A stretch of DNA of 64,000 bases, from positions 9,052,001-9,116,000 of the forward strand of contig NZ_JAUSZI010000002.1 in assembly GCF_030817415.1 (NCBI RefSeq), written 5' to 3'. Source of the DNA: Streptomyces umbrinus. Its GTDB lineage: Bacteria; Actinomycetota; Actinomycetes; Streptomycetales; Streptomycetaceae. This document shows positions 54,737 to 63,586 of the stretch, in pieces. Below the pieces are notes generated by a model that did not search any database, was not told where the DNA came from, and saw nothing but the letters and a program-made list of their open reading frames with translations. A program made the translations under genes and the position numbers. How positions within the stretch are numbered: the first letter of the stretch is position 1; each line of letters begins with the position of its first letter.

Positions 54737-56158
54737 ATGGGACGTCATGGGTGGAATTCGGGGGCTCGGCGGTGGCGGTTCACCGCTCTGCTCGGTGTGG
54801 GCGTGGCCGCTCTGGCCCTGGTGCTGACCCTGATCCACACACTTCCGGGCGACGCGGGAAGCGAGGCCGGCACGACCCGCGACGGTGACAAGGTGCACGG
54901 CACGCCGGCCGTTCCCCCGTCGGAGCCGAGGCCCGAGGTGGGCTGGGGCTTCACGCACACCCAGTTCAGCGCGGACGAGGGCAGCGGCGCCGCCACGAAG
55001 CGGGTGGAGAAGCGCCTCGGCGAGCAGCCCCTGCCGCAGATCCAGCACATCATGGGCTGGGGCGCGGACAACCCCGAGCCGGTCAAGGGGCGGTACGACT
55101 TCGAGGACATGGATCGCCGGATCGACTTCGTCCGGGAGACGGGCGGCACGCCGGTCGTCACGCTGTGCTGCGCCCCGGACTGGATGAAGGGCGGCAAGCC
55201 CGGCTCCGACAAGACCGACTGGAGCCAGGCGGCACTGGAGACGGCGCCGGACCGCGCCCACTACAAGGACTACGCCGCCCTCGCCGCGACCGTCGCCAAG
55301 CGCTACCCGGACGTACGGCACTTCATCGTCTGGAACGAGTTCAAGGGATTCTGGAACGACTCCGAGGCCCGCTGGGACTACGAGGGCTACACCGAGCTGT
55401 ACAACCTCGTCTACAAGGCGCTCAAGAAGGTCGACAAGGACATCGAGGTCGGCGGGCCCTATCTGGTGATGGACAGCCTCGACCCGCGCCAGAGGGAGAA
55501 CGCGTCGACGACGCTGAAGGGCAGCTGGGGCACCATGGACCAGCGGATCCTCGACGCCTTCGACTACTGGAACAAGAACAAGGCAGGCGCGGATTTCGTC
55601 GTCGTCGACGGGTCCAGCTACACCAAGGACGACGACCTGCTGCCGGACGAGTTCGGGGCCACCGACAAGTTCACGGCCGTCAGTCGCTGGGTGCGTGAGC
55701 AGACCGGTGACCTGCCGCTGTGGTGGGCCGAGTACTACGTGGAACCCGCCGACGGAGACGACATTCGCGACGGCTGGTCCGAGCCGCACCGCGTCGCCGT
55801 CCAGGCCTCCGGCCTGATCGCGATGGCACGCGGCGGCACGACCTCCGCCTTCTACTGGAACCCGGAGACCGAGAAGGGCGCCACCTGCCCCGGCTGCCTG
55901 TGGACCCCGACCGACCGCGCGGGCGGCGGCAAGGCGTTGTCGATGCTCGACCTCATCTCCCGCTTCGACAAGGAGTTCCCGCCGGGCACCAAGTACGAGC
56001 AGGTCTCCGTCGCCGCGGACGACAAGCCCAACGTACGGGTCCTCGCCGACGACAAGGCCCTCCTCGTCGTGAACACCCTCGACCGGAAGATCAGCGCGAA
56101 GATCGACGGGAAGCAGTTCGAGATGGGGGCGTACGAAGTGAAGTGGCTCAGCCGCTGA
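54737..56158 (+). CDS. GH39-like glycosidase, membrane-anchored or secreted
   Basis: A 473-residue protein with an N-terminal membrane helix (FTALLGVGVAALALVLTLIHTL) and a TIM-barrel resembling GH39 xylosidase-like enzymes. The acid/base Glu is in HFIVWNEFKGFW, and the second Glu in LPLWWAEYYVEP; SSAFYWNPE-type and C-terminal beta-sandwich segments follow. These genes accompany surface-polysaccharide operons in Streptomyces, and one lies just downstream here on the other strand. ATG 54737 is used; TTG 54728 is in frame. Substrate unknown. The gene is followed by the FtsX fragment. Confidence 0.75.
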   Translation: MGRHGWNSGARRWRFTALLGVGVAALALVLTLIHTLPGDAGSEAGTTRDGDKVHGTPAVPPSEPRPEVGWGFTHTQFSADEGSGAATKRVEKRLGEQPLPQIQHIMGWGADNPEPVKGRYDFEDMDRRIDFVRETGGTPVVTLCCAPDWMKGGKPGSDKTDWSQAALETAPDRAHYKDYAALAATVAKRYPDVRHFIVWNEFKGFWNDSEARWDYEGYTELYNLVYKALKKVDKDIEVGGPYLVMDSLDPRQRENASTTLKGSWGTMDQRILDAFDYWNKNKAGADFVVVDGSSYTKDDDLLPDEFGATDKFTAVSRWVREQTGDLPLWWAEYYVEPADGDDIRDGWSEPHRVAVQASGLIAMARGGTTSAFYWNPETEKGATCPGCLWTPTDRAGGGKALSMLDLISRFDKEFPPGTKYEQVSVAADDKPNVRVLADDKALLVVNTLDRKISAKIDGKQFEMGAYEVKWLSR

Positions 56159-56203
56159 GGCAGTTGGCGGGTGGGTGACCGAGCCGTCGGCCAGTCACCC
56201 CGG

Positions 56204-56645
56204 TCATTCGTTGTGCAGCACCTCCGCCACGGTGAGCCGTGCCGCCGCCCGGGACGGGACCAGTGCTCCGATGCTCCGACGGCCGCGATCGTGACGCCCG
56301 CCAGGGCCAGGGCGGCGAGGGCCGGGGCCTGCCGGACGGCCATCATCGAGTCCGGGATGGCGATGTCCGCGGCCCGGAAGCTCCGCGGTACGACGAAGTG
56401 GTGGCCGAGGATGCCGAGAGGGATGCCGACCAGACTCCCGACGGCTCCGAGCGTCGCCATCGACGTCACCATCATCACCGTCACCTGGCGGGGCGTCATA
56501 CCGATCGCCTTGAGCATGCCCAGGTCACGGCGGCGCTCACGGGTGTTGAGCACGACGGTGTTGAAGACGCCGAGCGCCGCGACGGTCCCCAGCACCAGGG
56601 TGAAGAGCGTGGAGGCACCGACGACGGTCACGGCCGTGGCGTTCA
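56204..56645 (-). pseudogene. FtsX-like ABC permease fragment
   Basis: Only the last 140 residues of a MacB/FtsX-type permease remain: FTLVLGTVAALGVFNTVVLNTRERRRDLGMLKAIGMTPRQV, then TLGAVGSLVGIPLGILGHHFV. Near 56270 an 8-base duplication (GGAGCATC repeated) shifts the frame, so the original ending ALVPSRAAARLTVAEVLHNE is read in another frame to the stop at 56204. Upstream of about 56645 the permease similarity ends abruptly, at the same point where a LuxR-type fragment begins on the other strand. It is truncated and frameshifted, hence inactive. Confidence 0.75.
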
Positions 56646-56952
56646 CCGGCGACGCCCTCCTCGCGCCCTCGATCACGCGCCGGCTCGTGGAGCGTTTCGC
56701 CGGCGGGGCCGCCCGTGCCCCGCCGTCCACCGCGACCTCACCGCGCTCACGCCCCGCGAACGCGAGGTGCTGACCCATATGGGCCGCGGCCTGTCCAACA
56801 CGGAGCCGACCCGTGAACTGGGGCTCAGCGAAGCCACGGTGAAGACCCACGGCGCCCACGTCTTCGCCAAGCTCGCCCTGCGCGACCGGGCCCAGGCCGT
56901 CGTCCTCGCCTACGAGACGGGGCTGGTCACCCCGGGCGGGTCCGACGGCTGA
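56645..56952 (+). pseudogene. LuxR/NarL-type response-regulator C-terminal fragment
   Basis: A linker segment (GDALLAPSITRRLVERF) is in one frame, then after about 50 bases the helix-turn-helix LTPREREVLTHMGRGLSNTEPTRELGLSEATVKTHGAHVFAKLALRDRAQAVV follows in another frame. There is no receiver domain and no start, so the gene has lost its 5' part and is frameshifted. The residue in LSNTEPTREL where most NarL proteins have EIA is also unusual. It once belonged to a two-component system, perhaps with the permease. Confidence 0.7.
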
Positions 56953-57008
56953 GCCCCGCCTCACGTCCTCGTCACCTCAGACCCTCGTCACCTCAGACCC
57001 TCGTCACC

Positions 57009-60000
57009 TCAAGCCATCGTCAGGAATCTCTGTATCAGCGAAGCCAGCAACACCGCCAGCAACGGCAGTGAGAACCAGAAACTGCCCTGCAGCCACTGCA
57101 GTTGCCGCACGCTCGGCCGTACGGCCACCCGAACCACCTCGCGCGTCGTCAGCAGCACGATCAGGGCGATCGCCGCGAGGCCTCCGACCACCGACCAGGG
57201 GGTCCAGGTCACCTGGGGGCCGATCGGACCGGGGTCGGGCTCGGCGACCTTGCCGTCCGGCTGTTTGCGCAGCGCGTAGATCGTCACGTCGTCGTTGGCG
57301 AACGTCTTGCGGAGCTCGGGCCGGGCGTCGAGGTTGTGGACGAGCCGGGTGTCCCAGGTCTTGGAGTAGCCCACGTCCAGCTGGAGGTAGGTCACCTGGC
57401 TGCGGTTGACCATGAGGAACGAGTTCGGCCCCGCGTCCTTGAGGGACTTGACCAGGCCCGACACCAGGACCGGATCGGGCGGCGCCAGCGTCGGCAGGTA
57501 CTCCACCTTCTCCATGTCCCGTGCGCCCCAGGGCATCGCGGGCGTCACGTTGTTCACCGTGTCGTCGCTGAGCCACAGCAGGCGCACGGTCGGCTTGTCG
57601 TGCGCGTACACGTACTCCATGCCGGCGACCTCGCCCGGCCGGATCCGCTCGAACGGCTCGTTGCCCCAGCGGGCCACCAGGAAGCCGCCCATCAGGACGA
57701 GACCCGCCATCAGGGCTGCGAGCGGGGCGAGACTCACCCGGTCCTTGTCCCGTTCCTTCGCCGTGACGCCGGTGCGCGGGAAGAGGGCCAGCGCGGCGAG
57801 CAGGGCCGCCCCCGGGAGGGCGAACATGAAGACGCGCAGCGCCATTTCGCCGCCGTACGACTGCATGCCGAAGCCCAGGAACGGGACGAACGTGAGGACC
57901 AGCAGCGAGCGCTCGCGGTACTTGTGGTCGCGCCGCCGCCACCAGCCCCAGCAGGCCAGCGCCATCACACCGCCGGCCAGCACCACACGCGCGTACAGCA
58001 CGAGCTTGTGGGACGAACTGCCTTCCCCGATACGGCCGGAGACCGACGAGGACACATTGCTGCCCACGCCGCCGACCCCGCCGAACAGCTCGTCGAAGTG
58101 CCCCGACCAGTACGGCTCGGCGAGGAAGCCGATCCACACGGAGACCACGACGGCGAACAGGATGGGCAGGCCACGCAGTTCGGAGCGGCCGATCAGGACC
58201 AGGACCGCGAGGACGCCCAGCATCACGAACGGCGTGAGCTGGTGCGCCGGCACGGTCGCCATGAACAGCCCGATCAACACCATGAGCAGTACGGCCCGTT
58301 GGCGCCGGTCGGTCGGCTCGACCTCCAGCTCGCCGGGCCGCGCCTTCGTCCACAGCACCCGTGGCGCCCGGAACCACACGAGCAGGATCGCCACGAAGAC
58401 CAGATAGAGGAGATAGGTGAAGCCCTGGGGGGAGAAGTAGTCCTGGCCCACCCAGCCGCTGAGCACGAAGATCCAGATGCCGGTCCACTTGGCCCGCCAG
58501 CTCGCGCGCATATGGCGTACGAGCAGGAACAGCGGTGCCAGATAGAGGAGTTGCATGGCCGTCGGCCACCAGCGGATGACCTCGGTGAGGTCGGTGACCC
58601 CGCAGGCCTTCGCGACGAACGCGGCCCCCGCGAAGAAGCCCGGCCAGCTCCAGCGCGCGTCCAGGTCGGGCACGGCGGACCCGGTCCGGTCGATGTAGTC
58701 GATGAACCCGAGGTGCTGCCAGGCCGTCGCGAACCGCGGCTCGGTCTCGATGACCGCGGGCAGCGCGTGCAGCGACACCACGGTGGCCAGCAGCGTGACC
58801 AGCAGCAGGGCCCGGTGCTCACGGCCCAGCCAGAGCAGCGAGGCGAAGACCGTGACCAGCAGACCGGCCCCGACCAGCGTCGGCGTCGGCAGCACGGAGA
58901 CCAGGCCGAGCCCGCCCATCCGGTCGAGATCGCGCTCCCCGAGTCCGGCCGCGGGTACCCAGTACAGGACCAGCGCGGCCGTCAGCAGAGAGCCGAGCAC
59001 CACCCCGAGCCGGGTCGGCCGCAGCCGCTCCCACACGGACACCGGCGGCACGGGTGTGCCGGACGAACCGGACCGCCCACCCGTCTCCTGCCCACCCGCC
59101 TCGAGCGCGAGCGGCGAAGACCCCCTTCCGCGTACGGCGCCCGACGCGCCGGACGCACTCCGTTCGCGTACGCCCTCCGACTCGTCGCCGGACCTGCCCG
59201 CCGACGGCTCGAAGGGGGCGTCCACCTCGACCTCGGACGGGCCGAGGGAGGTCTCGGAGCCCGGTTCCCGTTCCTCGACGGGCAGGCCCACCTCCACGCG
59301 GGAGGCGGGCAGTTGGAGGGGAGCCTTGAGCGCCCAGGTCGGCCGGTGGTCCGGCCGCGGCTCGCTGCGGCGCTCCGGCCGTTCGACCTTCGGCGTCCCG
59401 ACGGGCGGTGTTCCCGGACCGGGCCGTACGTCAGGCCGCCGCTCCAGGTGGTCGAAGTCCAGCTGCACACCGAGCGCCAGCGTGTCCGTGTCGAGCCGCT
59501 GCGCCCAGGCCGGGCCGCGCCCCTTCTTCGGCTTGTCCTGCTGCGACGCGGCCACCTCGCGGGCACCCAGGTCCGCCAGGTCCCCGTCGGGCGCCGCGTC
59601 CTCGGGCACGGCGTCGGCCGGCGCGGTCCTGACGATCCGGTACAGCCTCGGCGCGGCGAGCGCCACGATGACCGCGAGGCTGGAGATCTCCGCCACGCCC
59701 GCCCCGGTCAGGCCCAGACGGGGCAGCAGGATCACCGTCAGCCCCAGCACCAGCAGGCACAACAGGCCCTGCAGCCAAGCGAGTCCGGAGGTGCGGCTCT
59801 GGGCGCGCAGCACCGCGAAGTACGTCTCCATGACGACCCGCAGCACCGCGCCGACCGCGAACCAGCGCAGCAGCGGCGTCGCCGCGTCCGCGTACCCCTG
59901 GCCGAACACGCCCAGGATCCAGGGCGCCCCGAAGAACAGCACCGCGGCCACCGGCAGCATGATCCGCGCCATCCGGCGCAGAGCGGCCCGGGTGTTCGCG

Positions 60001-60959
60001 GCCAGCCGCGCCGGATCGTGCGAGCCCTCGACGGTCAGCGAGGCGCCCATGTTGATGGCGAGCAGATTGACCGTGCCGCCGATGGTCGTGGTGATGTAGA
60101 AGTACGCGTTGTCGGTGGAACTGACCTGCGCGGCGACGATCACCGGGACGAGATACACCACGGCGAGCGAGAACAGCGAACCGGTGTAGTCGCCCGCCAG
60201 GAACCGCCCGATCTCCCTCGTGGTGGGCGGTTCGGCGTGCTCCGCGGTCGCCTTCACATGCCGCGGCACCAGGCGGCGGAACACCAGCCAGCCCAGCGGC
60301 AGCACGGACACCGCGATGGCCGCGACCCACGACACGAAGACACCCATGGTCGGGATCGCCGCGGCGAACGCCACCAGCAGCACCAGCTTCACCGCCGAGA
60401 ACACGGTGTTGCCGACCGGCACCCACAGCGCGCTGCGCAGCCCGGTCAGCACCCCGTCCTGGAGCGTCAGCACCGACCAGGCGACGACGGCCCCCACGAA
60501 ACCGACGGCGATCAGCGGGCTGTGCAGGAAGCGGTACGAGGAACCCCAGAGGCTCAGCGTGAGCAGGAAGACGCCCGCGGCCAGCGCCACGACCACCGAA
60601 CTGCCCGCGTACGTACGGAAGATCAGCCGTCCGGTGCCCCGCCCCGCGACCGGGATGAAGCGAGCGAGGGCGCCCGTCAGCGTCACCGCGGTGAGCCCCG
60701 CGAGGAGCTTCATCGCGGCGATCGCGGCGGAGCCCTGGCCGACCGCCGACTCGGAGTAGTACCGGGCGGCCGCCAGCCAGAAGCCCAGCCCCAGCACGGC
60801 GGAGATCCCGGTGTTCAGCATCAGGGCGTAGGCGTTCCGGAACAGCGGGCTGCCTCCGGACGACGACCGGCCGAGGCCGGGCAGACGAAGGCGGCGCCCG
60901 GACCGCTCGGGTGCCTCGGGCGTGGGAGTGTCGGCCTGGGCCGTGGTCGTGTCAGACAC
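57009..60959 (-). CDS. Polysaccharide flippase fused to a GT-C-like membrane protein (1316 aa)
   Basis: A giant membrane protein. Residues about 35-440 form a MATE/Wzx-type lipopolysaccharide flippase (FRNAYALMLNTGISAVLGLGFWLAAARYY, 12-14 helices). Residues 440-650 are a charged Pro/Arg/Glu linker. Residues 650-1316 have about 12 helices with FIDYIDRTGSAVPDLDARWSWPGFF, a large loop domain, and a C-terminal helix; they resemble GT-C glycosyltransferases with an extracytoplasmic loop. Flipping and processing of lipid-linked glycan may thus be joined in one chain. GTG 60959 overlaps the deacetylase stop by eight bases. Confidence 0.8.
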   Translation of the reverse strand: MSDTTTAQADTPTPEAPERSGRRLRLPGLGRSSSGGSPLFRNAYALMLNTGISAVLGLGFWLAAARYYSESAVGQGSAAIAAMKLLAGLTAVTLTGALARFIPVAGRGTGRLIFRTYAGSSVVVALAAGVFLLTLSLWGSSYRFLHSPLIAVGFVGAVVAWSVLTLQDGVLTGLRSALWVPVGNTVFSAVKLVLLVAFAAAIPTMGVFVSWVAAIAVSVLPLGWLVFRRLVPRHVKATAEHAEPPTTREIGRFLAGDYTGSLFSLAVVYLVPVIVAAQVSSTDNAYFYITTTIGGTVNLLAINMGASLTVEGSHDPARLAANTRAALRRMARIMLPVAAVLFFGAPWILGVFGQGYADAATPLLRWFAVGAVLRVVMETYFAVLRAQSRTSGLAWLQGLLCLLVLGLTVILLPRLGLTGAGVAEISSLAVIVALAAPRLYRIVRTAPADAVPEDAAPDGDLADLGAREVAASQQDKPKKGRGPAWAQRLDTDTLALGVQLDFDHLERRPDVRPGPGTPPVGTPKVERPERRSEPRPDHRPTWALKAPLQLPASRVEVGLPVEEREPGSETSLGPSEVEVDAPFEPSAGRSGDESEGVRERSASGASGAVRGRGSSPLALEAGGQETGGRSGSSGTPVPPVSVWERLRPTRLGVVLGSLLTAALVLYWVPAAGLGERDLDRMGGLGLVSVLPTPTLVGAGLLVTVFASLLWLGREHRALLLVTLLATVVSLHALPAVIETEPRFATAWQHLGFIDYIDRTGSAVPDLDARWSWPGFFAGAAFVAKACGVTDLTEVIRWWPTAMQLLYLAPLFLLVRHMRASWRAKWTGIWIFVLSGWVGQDYFSPQGFTYLLYLVFVAILLVWFRAPRVLWTKARPGELEVEPTDRRQRAVLLMVLIGLFMATVPAHQLTPFVMLGVLAVLVLIGRSELRGLPILFAVVVSVWIGFLAEPYWSGHFDELFGGVGGVGSNVSSSVSGRIGEGSSSHKLVLYARVVLAGGVMALACWGWWRRRDHKYRERSLLVLTFVPFLGFGMQSYGGEMALRVFMFALPGAALLAALALFPRTGVTAKERDKDRVSLAPLAALMAGLVLMGGFLVARWGNEPFERIRPGEVAGMEYVYAHDKPTVRLLWLSDDTVNNVTPAMPWGARDMEKVEYLPTLAPPDPVLVSGLVKSLKDAGPNSFLMVNRSQVTYLQLDVGYSKTWDTRLVHNLDARPELRKTFANDDVTIYALRKQPDGKVAEPDPGPIGPQVTWTPWSVVGGLAAIALIVLLTTREVVRVAVRPSVRQLQWLQGSFWFSLPLLAVLLASLIQRFLTMA

Positions 60960-61788
60960 GGGAACGGATGGCCTTCCGGCGAACCTGTCGTGCTCTGCGG
61001 ACCATGGCGTACCCCTTGGTGAGGGCCCGGTCCCTGGCGAAGGTACGGGCGATCGCGCGGCCCTCCACGAGCCGCTCGAACTCCTCGATACCGGTGCTGC
61101 GGCGCACGGTGACCCGCTGCAGCGCGTACGGCCCCTGGCGGCGCCGGGCGAGGCTGTTGCCGACGGCGAGCGACTGGGCGAACCCGGCCTCGCGCACGAT
61201 CCGGCGCACCCGGCCGCTGGAGTAGCCGTACGGGTACGCGAACGACGCCGGGCGCACGCCCAGTTCGTCGGCGACGATCTCCCGGCAGCGCAGCAGTTCG
61301 AACCAGAGCGCCTCGTCGGTCAGCTGGTCGAGCTGCGGATGCGTATGGCTGTGGCCGCCGATCTCGACGTCCGCGCCCGCGAGCGCGCGCACCTGGTCCC
61401 AGTCGAGCATCTCGTCGAGGGCGCCCCCGGTGTCGTACGCGCCGCGCAGCCAGCCCGTCGACACGAACAGCGTGGACGCGAAACCGTGCTCGGCCAGCAC
61501 GGGCAGCGCGTGCCGGTACACGCCCTCGTAGCCGTCGTCGAACGTGATCAGCACCGGCCGCCTCGGCAGCGGCTTCGACTCACGCCAGCACTCCGCGAGC
61601 GCGGCGGTGTTGACCGGCGTGAACCCCAGGTCGCCCAGGAGCGCCATCTGCTCGGTGAACGCCTCGGGCGCCACGGACAGCTCACGGGTCGCGTCGTTCG
61701 GCGCGGTGGCGACGGAGTGGTACATGAGAATCGGCACGCGCGCATCACGCGCATCACGCGCATCACGCGCATCACGCGGGTCTTTCAT
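60952..61788 (-). CDS. Polysaccharide deacetylase (NodB domain)
   Basis: A 278-residue carbohydrate esterase 4 enzyme, predicted to remove N- or O-acetyl groups from a sugar polymer or lipid-linked sugar. Key parts: VPILMYHSVATAP, the metal motif TFDDGYEGVYRH (catalytic Asp), GGHSHTHPQLD (metal His pair), and PASFAYPYGYSSGRVRR. There is no signal peptide, so it would act in the cytoplasm or be membrane-associated. The N-terminus has four DAR repeats, encoded by a GCGCATCAC nonamer array at 61738-61778. ATG 61788 overlaps the previous stop (ATGA). Confidence 0.87.
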   Translation of the reverse strand: MKDPRDARDARDARDARVPILMYHSVATAPNDATRELSVAPEAFTEQMALLGDLGFTPVNTAALAECWRESKPLPRRPVLITFDDGYEGVYRHALPVLAEHGFASTLFVSTGWLRGAYDTGGALDEMLDWDQVRALAGADVEIGGHSHTHPQLDQLTDEALWFELLRCREIVADELGVRPASFAYPYGYSSGRVRRIVREAGFAQSLAVGNSLARRRQGPYALQRVTVRRSTGIEEFERLVEGRAIARTFARDRALTKGYAMVRRARQVRRKAIRSRV

Positions 61789-62771
61789 CGTTCCGCCCCC
61801 TCGATCCGCACGACCGAGAACGTGGCCCCACCCCTGCGTGCCCGGACGCTGCCGAGTACGTACCCGCCCGCCGCCGTCACCACTCCGGTCACGATGGCGG
61901 CCGCGCGGCCCGCGCCGCCGGGGCGGGCGAGCAGCGCGTCGCGCAGCCCGCGCGCGACTCCGGCGGGCAGCACACGCGTGGTGTACCGGCGCTCGGACTC
62001 AAGGCCCTTGTCGGCGCCCACACTCCGCGCGACCAGCGCCTTCGACAGACCCTCGGCATACGTACGCGTACGGAAGTACGCGAAGTGCTCGCGCGCCTCG
62101 GGCACCCGGTGGTGGATCACCGCACGGTCGTCGATCAGCAGGACCGCGTCCGGCCGGGCGTGGGTGAGACGGATGCACAGCTCCGTCTCCTCACAGCCCA
62201 GCGGCCGCTTGTCGCCGTCGCGCCCGATGCCGGTCGCGAAGCCGCCCGCCGCGTCGAAGGCGCTGCGCCGGAACGAGGCGTTGCCGCCGAGCACGTTGCG
62301 CACCTGGACCCGGCCGGGCGGCAGACCCTTGTACGTGCAGCCCACGACCCAGTCGAACTCCTCGGGGAACCAGGCAGGCCGGCGGCCCGACGCCCAGATC
62401 GGCATCGTACGGCCGCCGACTGCCATGACCAGCGGATCCTCGTACCCCTCCGCGAAGTGGAGCAGCCAGTCGCGCTCGGCCACCGCGTCGTCGTCGAGGA
62501 AGGCGATGACGTCGCCGTACGAGGCGGCGATGCCGGTGTTGCGGCCCGCTGAGAGGCCCCGGGGGCCCGCGTTGGCGAGCACCCGAACCCCTTCGGTCTC
62601 CTTGTACTCCTTCGACAGCCGGTCCAGGAGCGCCTGGTTGTGGTCCACCACCAGGAGCGTCTCCAGGGCCGGCCTGGACTGCGCCCGCACCGAGTCGACC
62701 GCCGCGAGGATGTCCTCCCAGCGGTCCTCGGTGTACACGCAGACCACCACGGAGATGTCCAGGGTTCTCAA
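61785..62771 (-). CDS. Glycosyltransferase family 2
   Basis: A 328-residue GT-A enzyme. It starts LDISVVVCVYTEDRWEDILAAVDSV, then GLSAGRNTGIAASYGDVIAFLDDDAVAERDW (DXD motif) and GGNASFRRSAFDAAGGF, followed by CEETELCIRLTHARPDAVLLIDDRAVIHHRVP. It adds a sugar to a lipid-linked or protein-linked chain. TTG 62771 overlaps the upstream stop by four bases (TTGA), and its own stop overlaps the deacetylase start. The gene is the second of the operon. Confidence 0.87.
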   Translation of the reverse strand: MRTLDISVVVCVYTEDRWEDILAAVDSVRAQSRPALETLLVVDHNQALLDRLSKEYKETEGVRVLANAGPRGLSAGRNTGIAASYGDVIAFLDDDAVAERDWLLHFAEGYEDPLVMAVGGRTMPIWASGRRPAWFPEEFDWVVGCTYKGLPPGRVQVRNVLGGNASFRRSAFDAAGGFATGIGRDGDKRPLGCEETELCIRLTHARPDAVLLIDDRAVIHHRVPEAREHFAYFRTRTYAEGLSKALVARSVGADKGLESERRYTTRVLPAGVARGLRDALLARPGGAGRAAAIVTGVVTAAGGYVLGSVRARRGGATFSVVRIEGAER

Positions 62772-63586
62772 GACACCTCTCCCGGCCCGGAGTTGAGCGC
62801 CACGGCGTGCGGACGACGGCGCAGCGAGCGCCGGTTGGAGCGCTCCTTGAGGATCACCTTGAGCACCCGCAGCCCGTCCCGCACGGCACGCAGATTGCTC
62901 GAACCGTGGATCCGGAGGTACTCGTGGCTCGGTATCTCCTGGACCTTGAGCCCCGCCTTGACCACCCGGATGTTCATCAGGGTCTCCACCTCGAAGCCGG
63001 TGCAGTCGAGGTCGATCTTGTCCAGGCAGTGCCGCCAGAAGGCGTTGTAGCCGTAGCAGAGGTCGGTGTAGCGGGCGCCGAACTTGCGGTTGACGGCTGT
63101 GCACAGCGCCCAGTTGCCGAGCTTGCGGATCGGCGTCATGTCGTCCGTGCCGCCGCCGTTGGCGAACCGCGACCCCTTCGCGAAGTCCGCCCCGGAGACC
63201 AGCGCGGAGACATAGCTGACGATCTCGTGACCGTCGGCCGAGCCGTCCGCGTCGACCATGACGATGATGTCGCCGGTGGAGGCCGCGAATCCGGTGATCA
63301 GGGCATCTCCCTTGCCCTTGCCCACCTGCTTGACGACCTTGACGTCCGGCCACAGCTCGCGGGCGACCTCGACGGTGTTGTCGGTGGAATTGCCGTCGAC
63401 GAGAACCACTTCGTGGATCCATGCCGGCAATGTCTTGAAGACGTACGGGAGATTCTCCGCCTCGTTCATGGCGGGAATCACGACGCTCACCGGAGGCGCT
63501 ATGGCCAGGTGAGTCGATATGGGCCGGTACTTGCTGGCTATGAGCGGATCTTGGCCCGAAACCGCCGGGCGCACAACAGAACTCAT
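62768..63586 (-). CDS. Glycosyltransferase family 2 (polyprenyl-phosphate sugar synthase-like)
   Basis: A 272-residue GT2 enzyme of the dolichol-phosphate-mannose-synthase type, which charges a polyprenyl phosphate with a sugar. Visible: VSVVIPAMNEAENLPYVFKTLP, LVDGNSTDNTVEVAREL, GKGKGDALITGFAASTGDIIVMVDADGSADG (DXD) and LDCTGFEVETLMNIRVVKAGL. It lacks the C-terminal helices of some relatives. ATG 63586 has an AGAGGG sequence 8-12 bases upstream. It leads a four-gene operon whose members all overlap. It could supply the donor for the GT-C domain at the other end. Confidence 0.87.
   Translation of the reverse strand: MSSVVRPAVSGQDPLIASKYRPISTHLAIAPPVSVVIPAMNEAENLPYVFKTLPAWIHEVVLVDGNSTDNTVEVARELWPDVKVVKQVGKGKGDALITGFAASTGDIIVMVDADGSADGHEIVSYVSALVSGADFAKGSRFANGGGTDDMTPIRKLGNWALCTAVNRKFGARYTDLCYGYNAFWRHCLDKIDLDCTGFEVETLMNIRVVKAGLKVQEIPSHEYLRIHGSSNLRAVRDGLRVLKVILKERSNRRSLRRRPHAVALNSGPGEVS

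Noticed and set aside
57102..61022. A 1306-codon open frame antisense to the flippase fusion
   Set aside because: Its peptide is rich in Arg, Gln, His and Gly without any domain, and codon bias favours the minus-strand gene.
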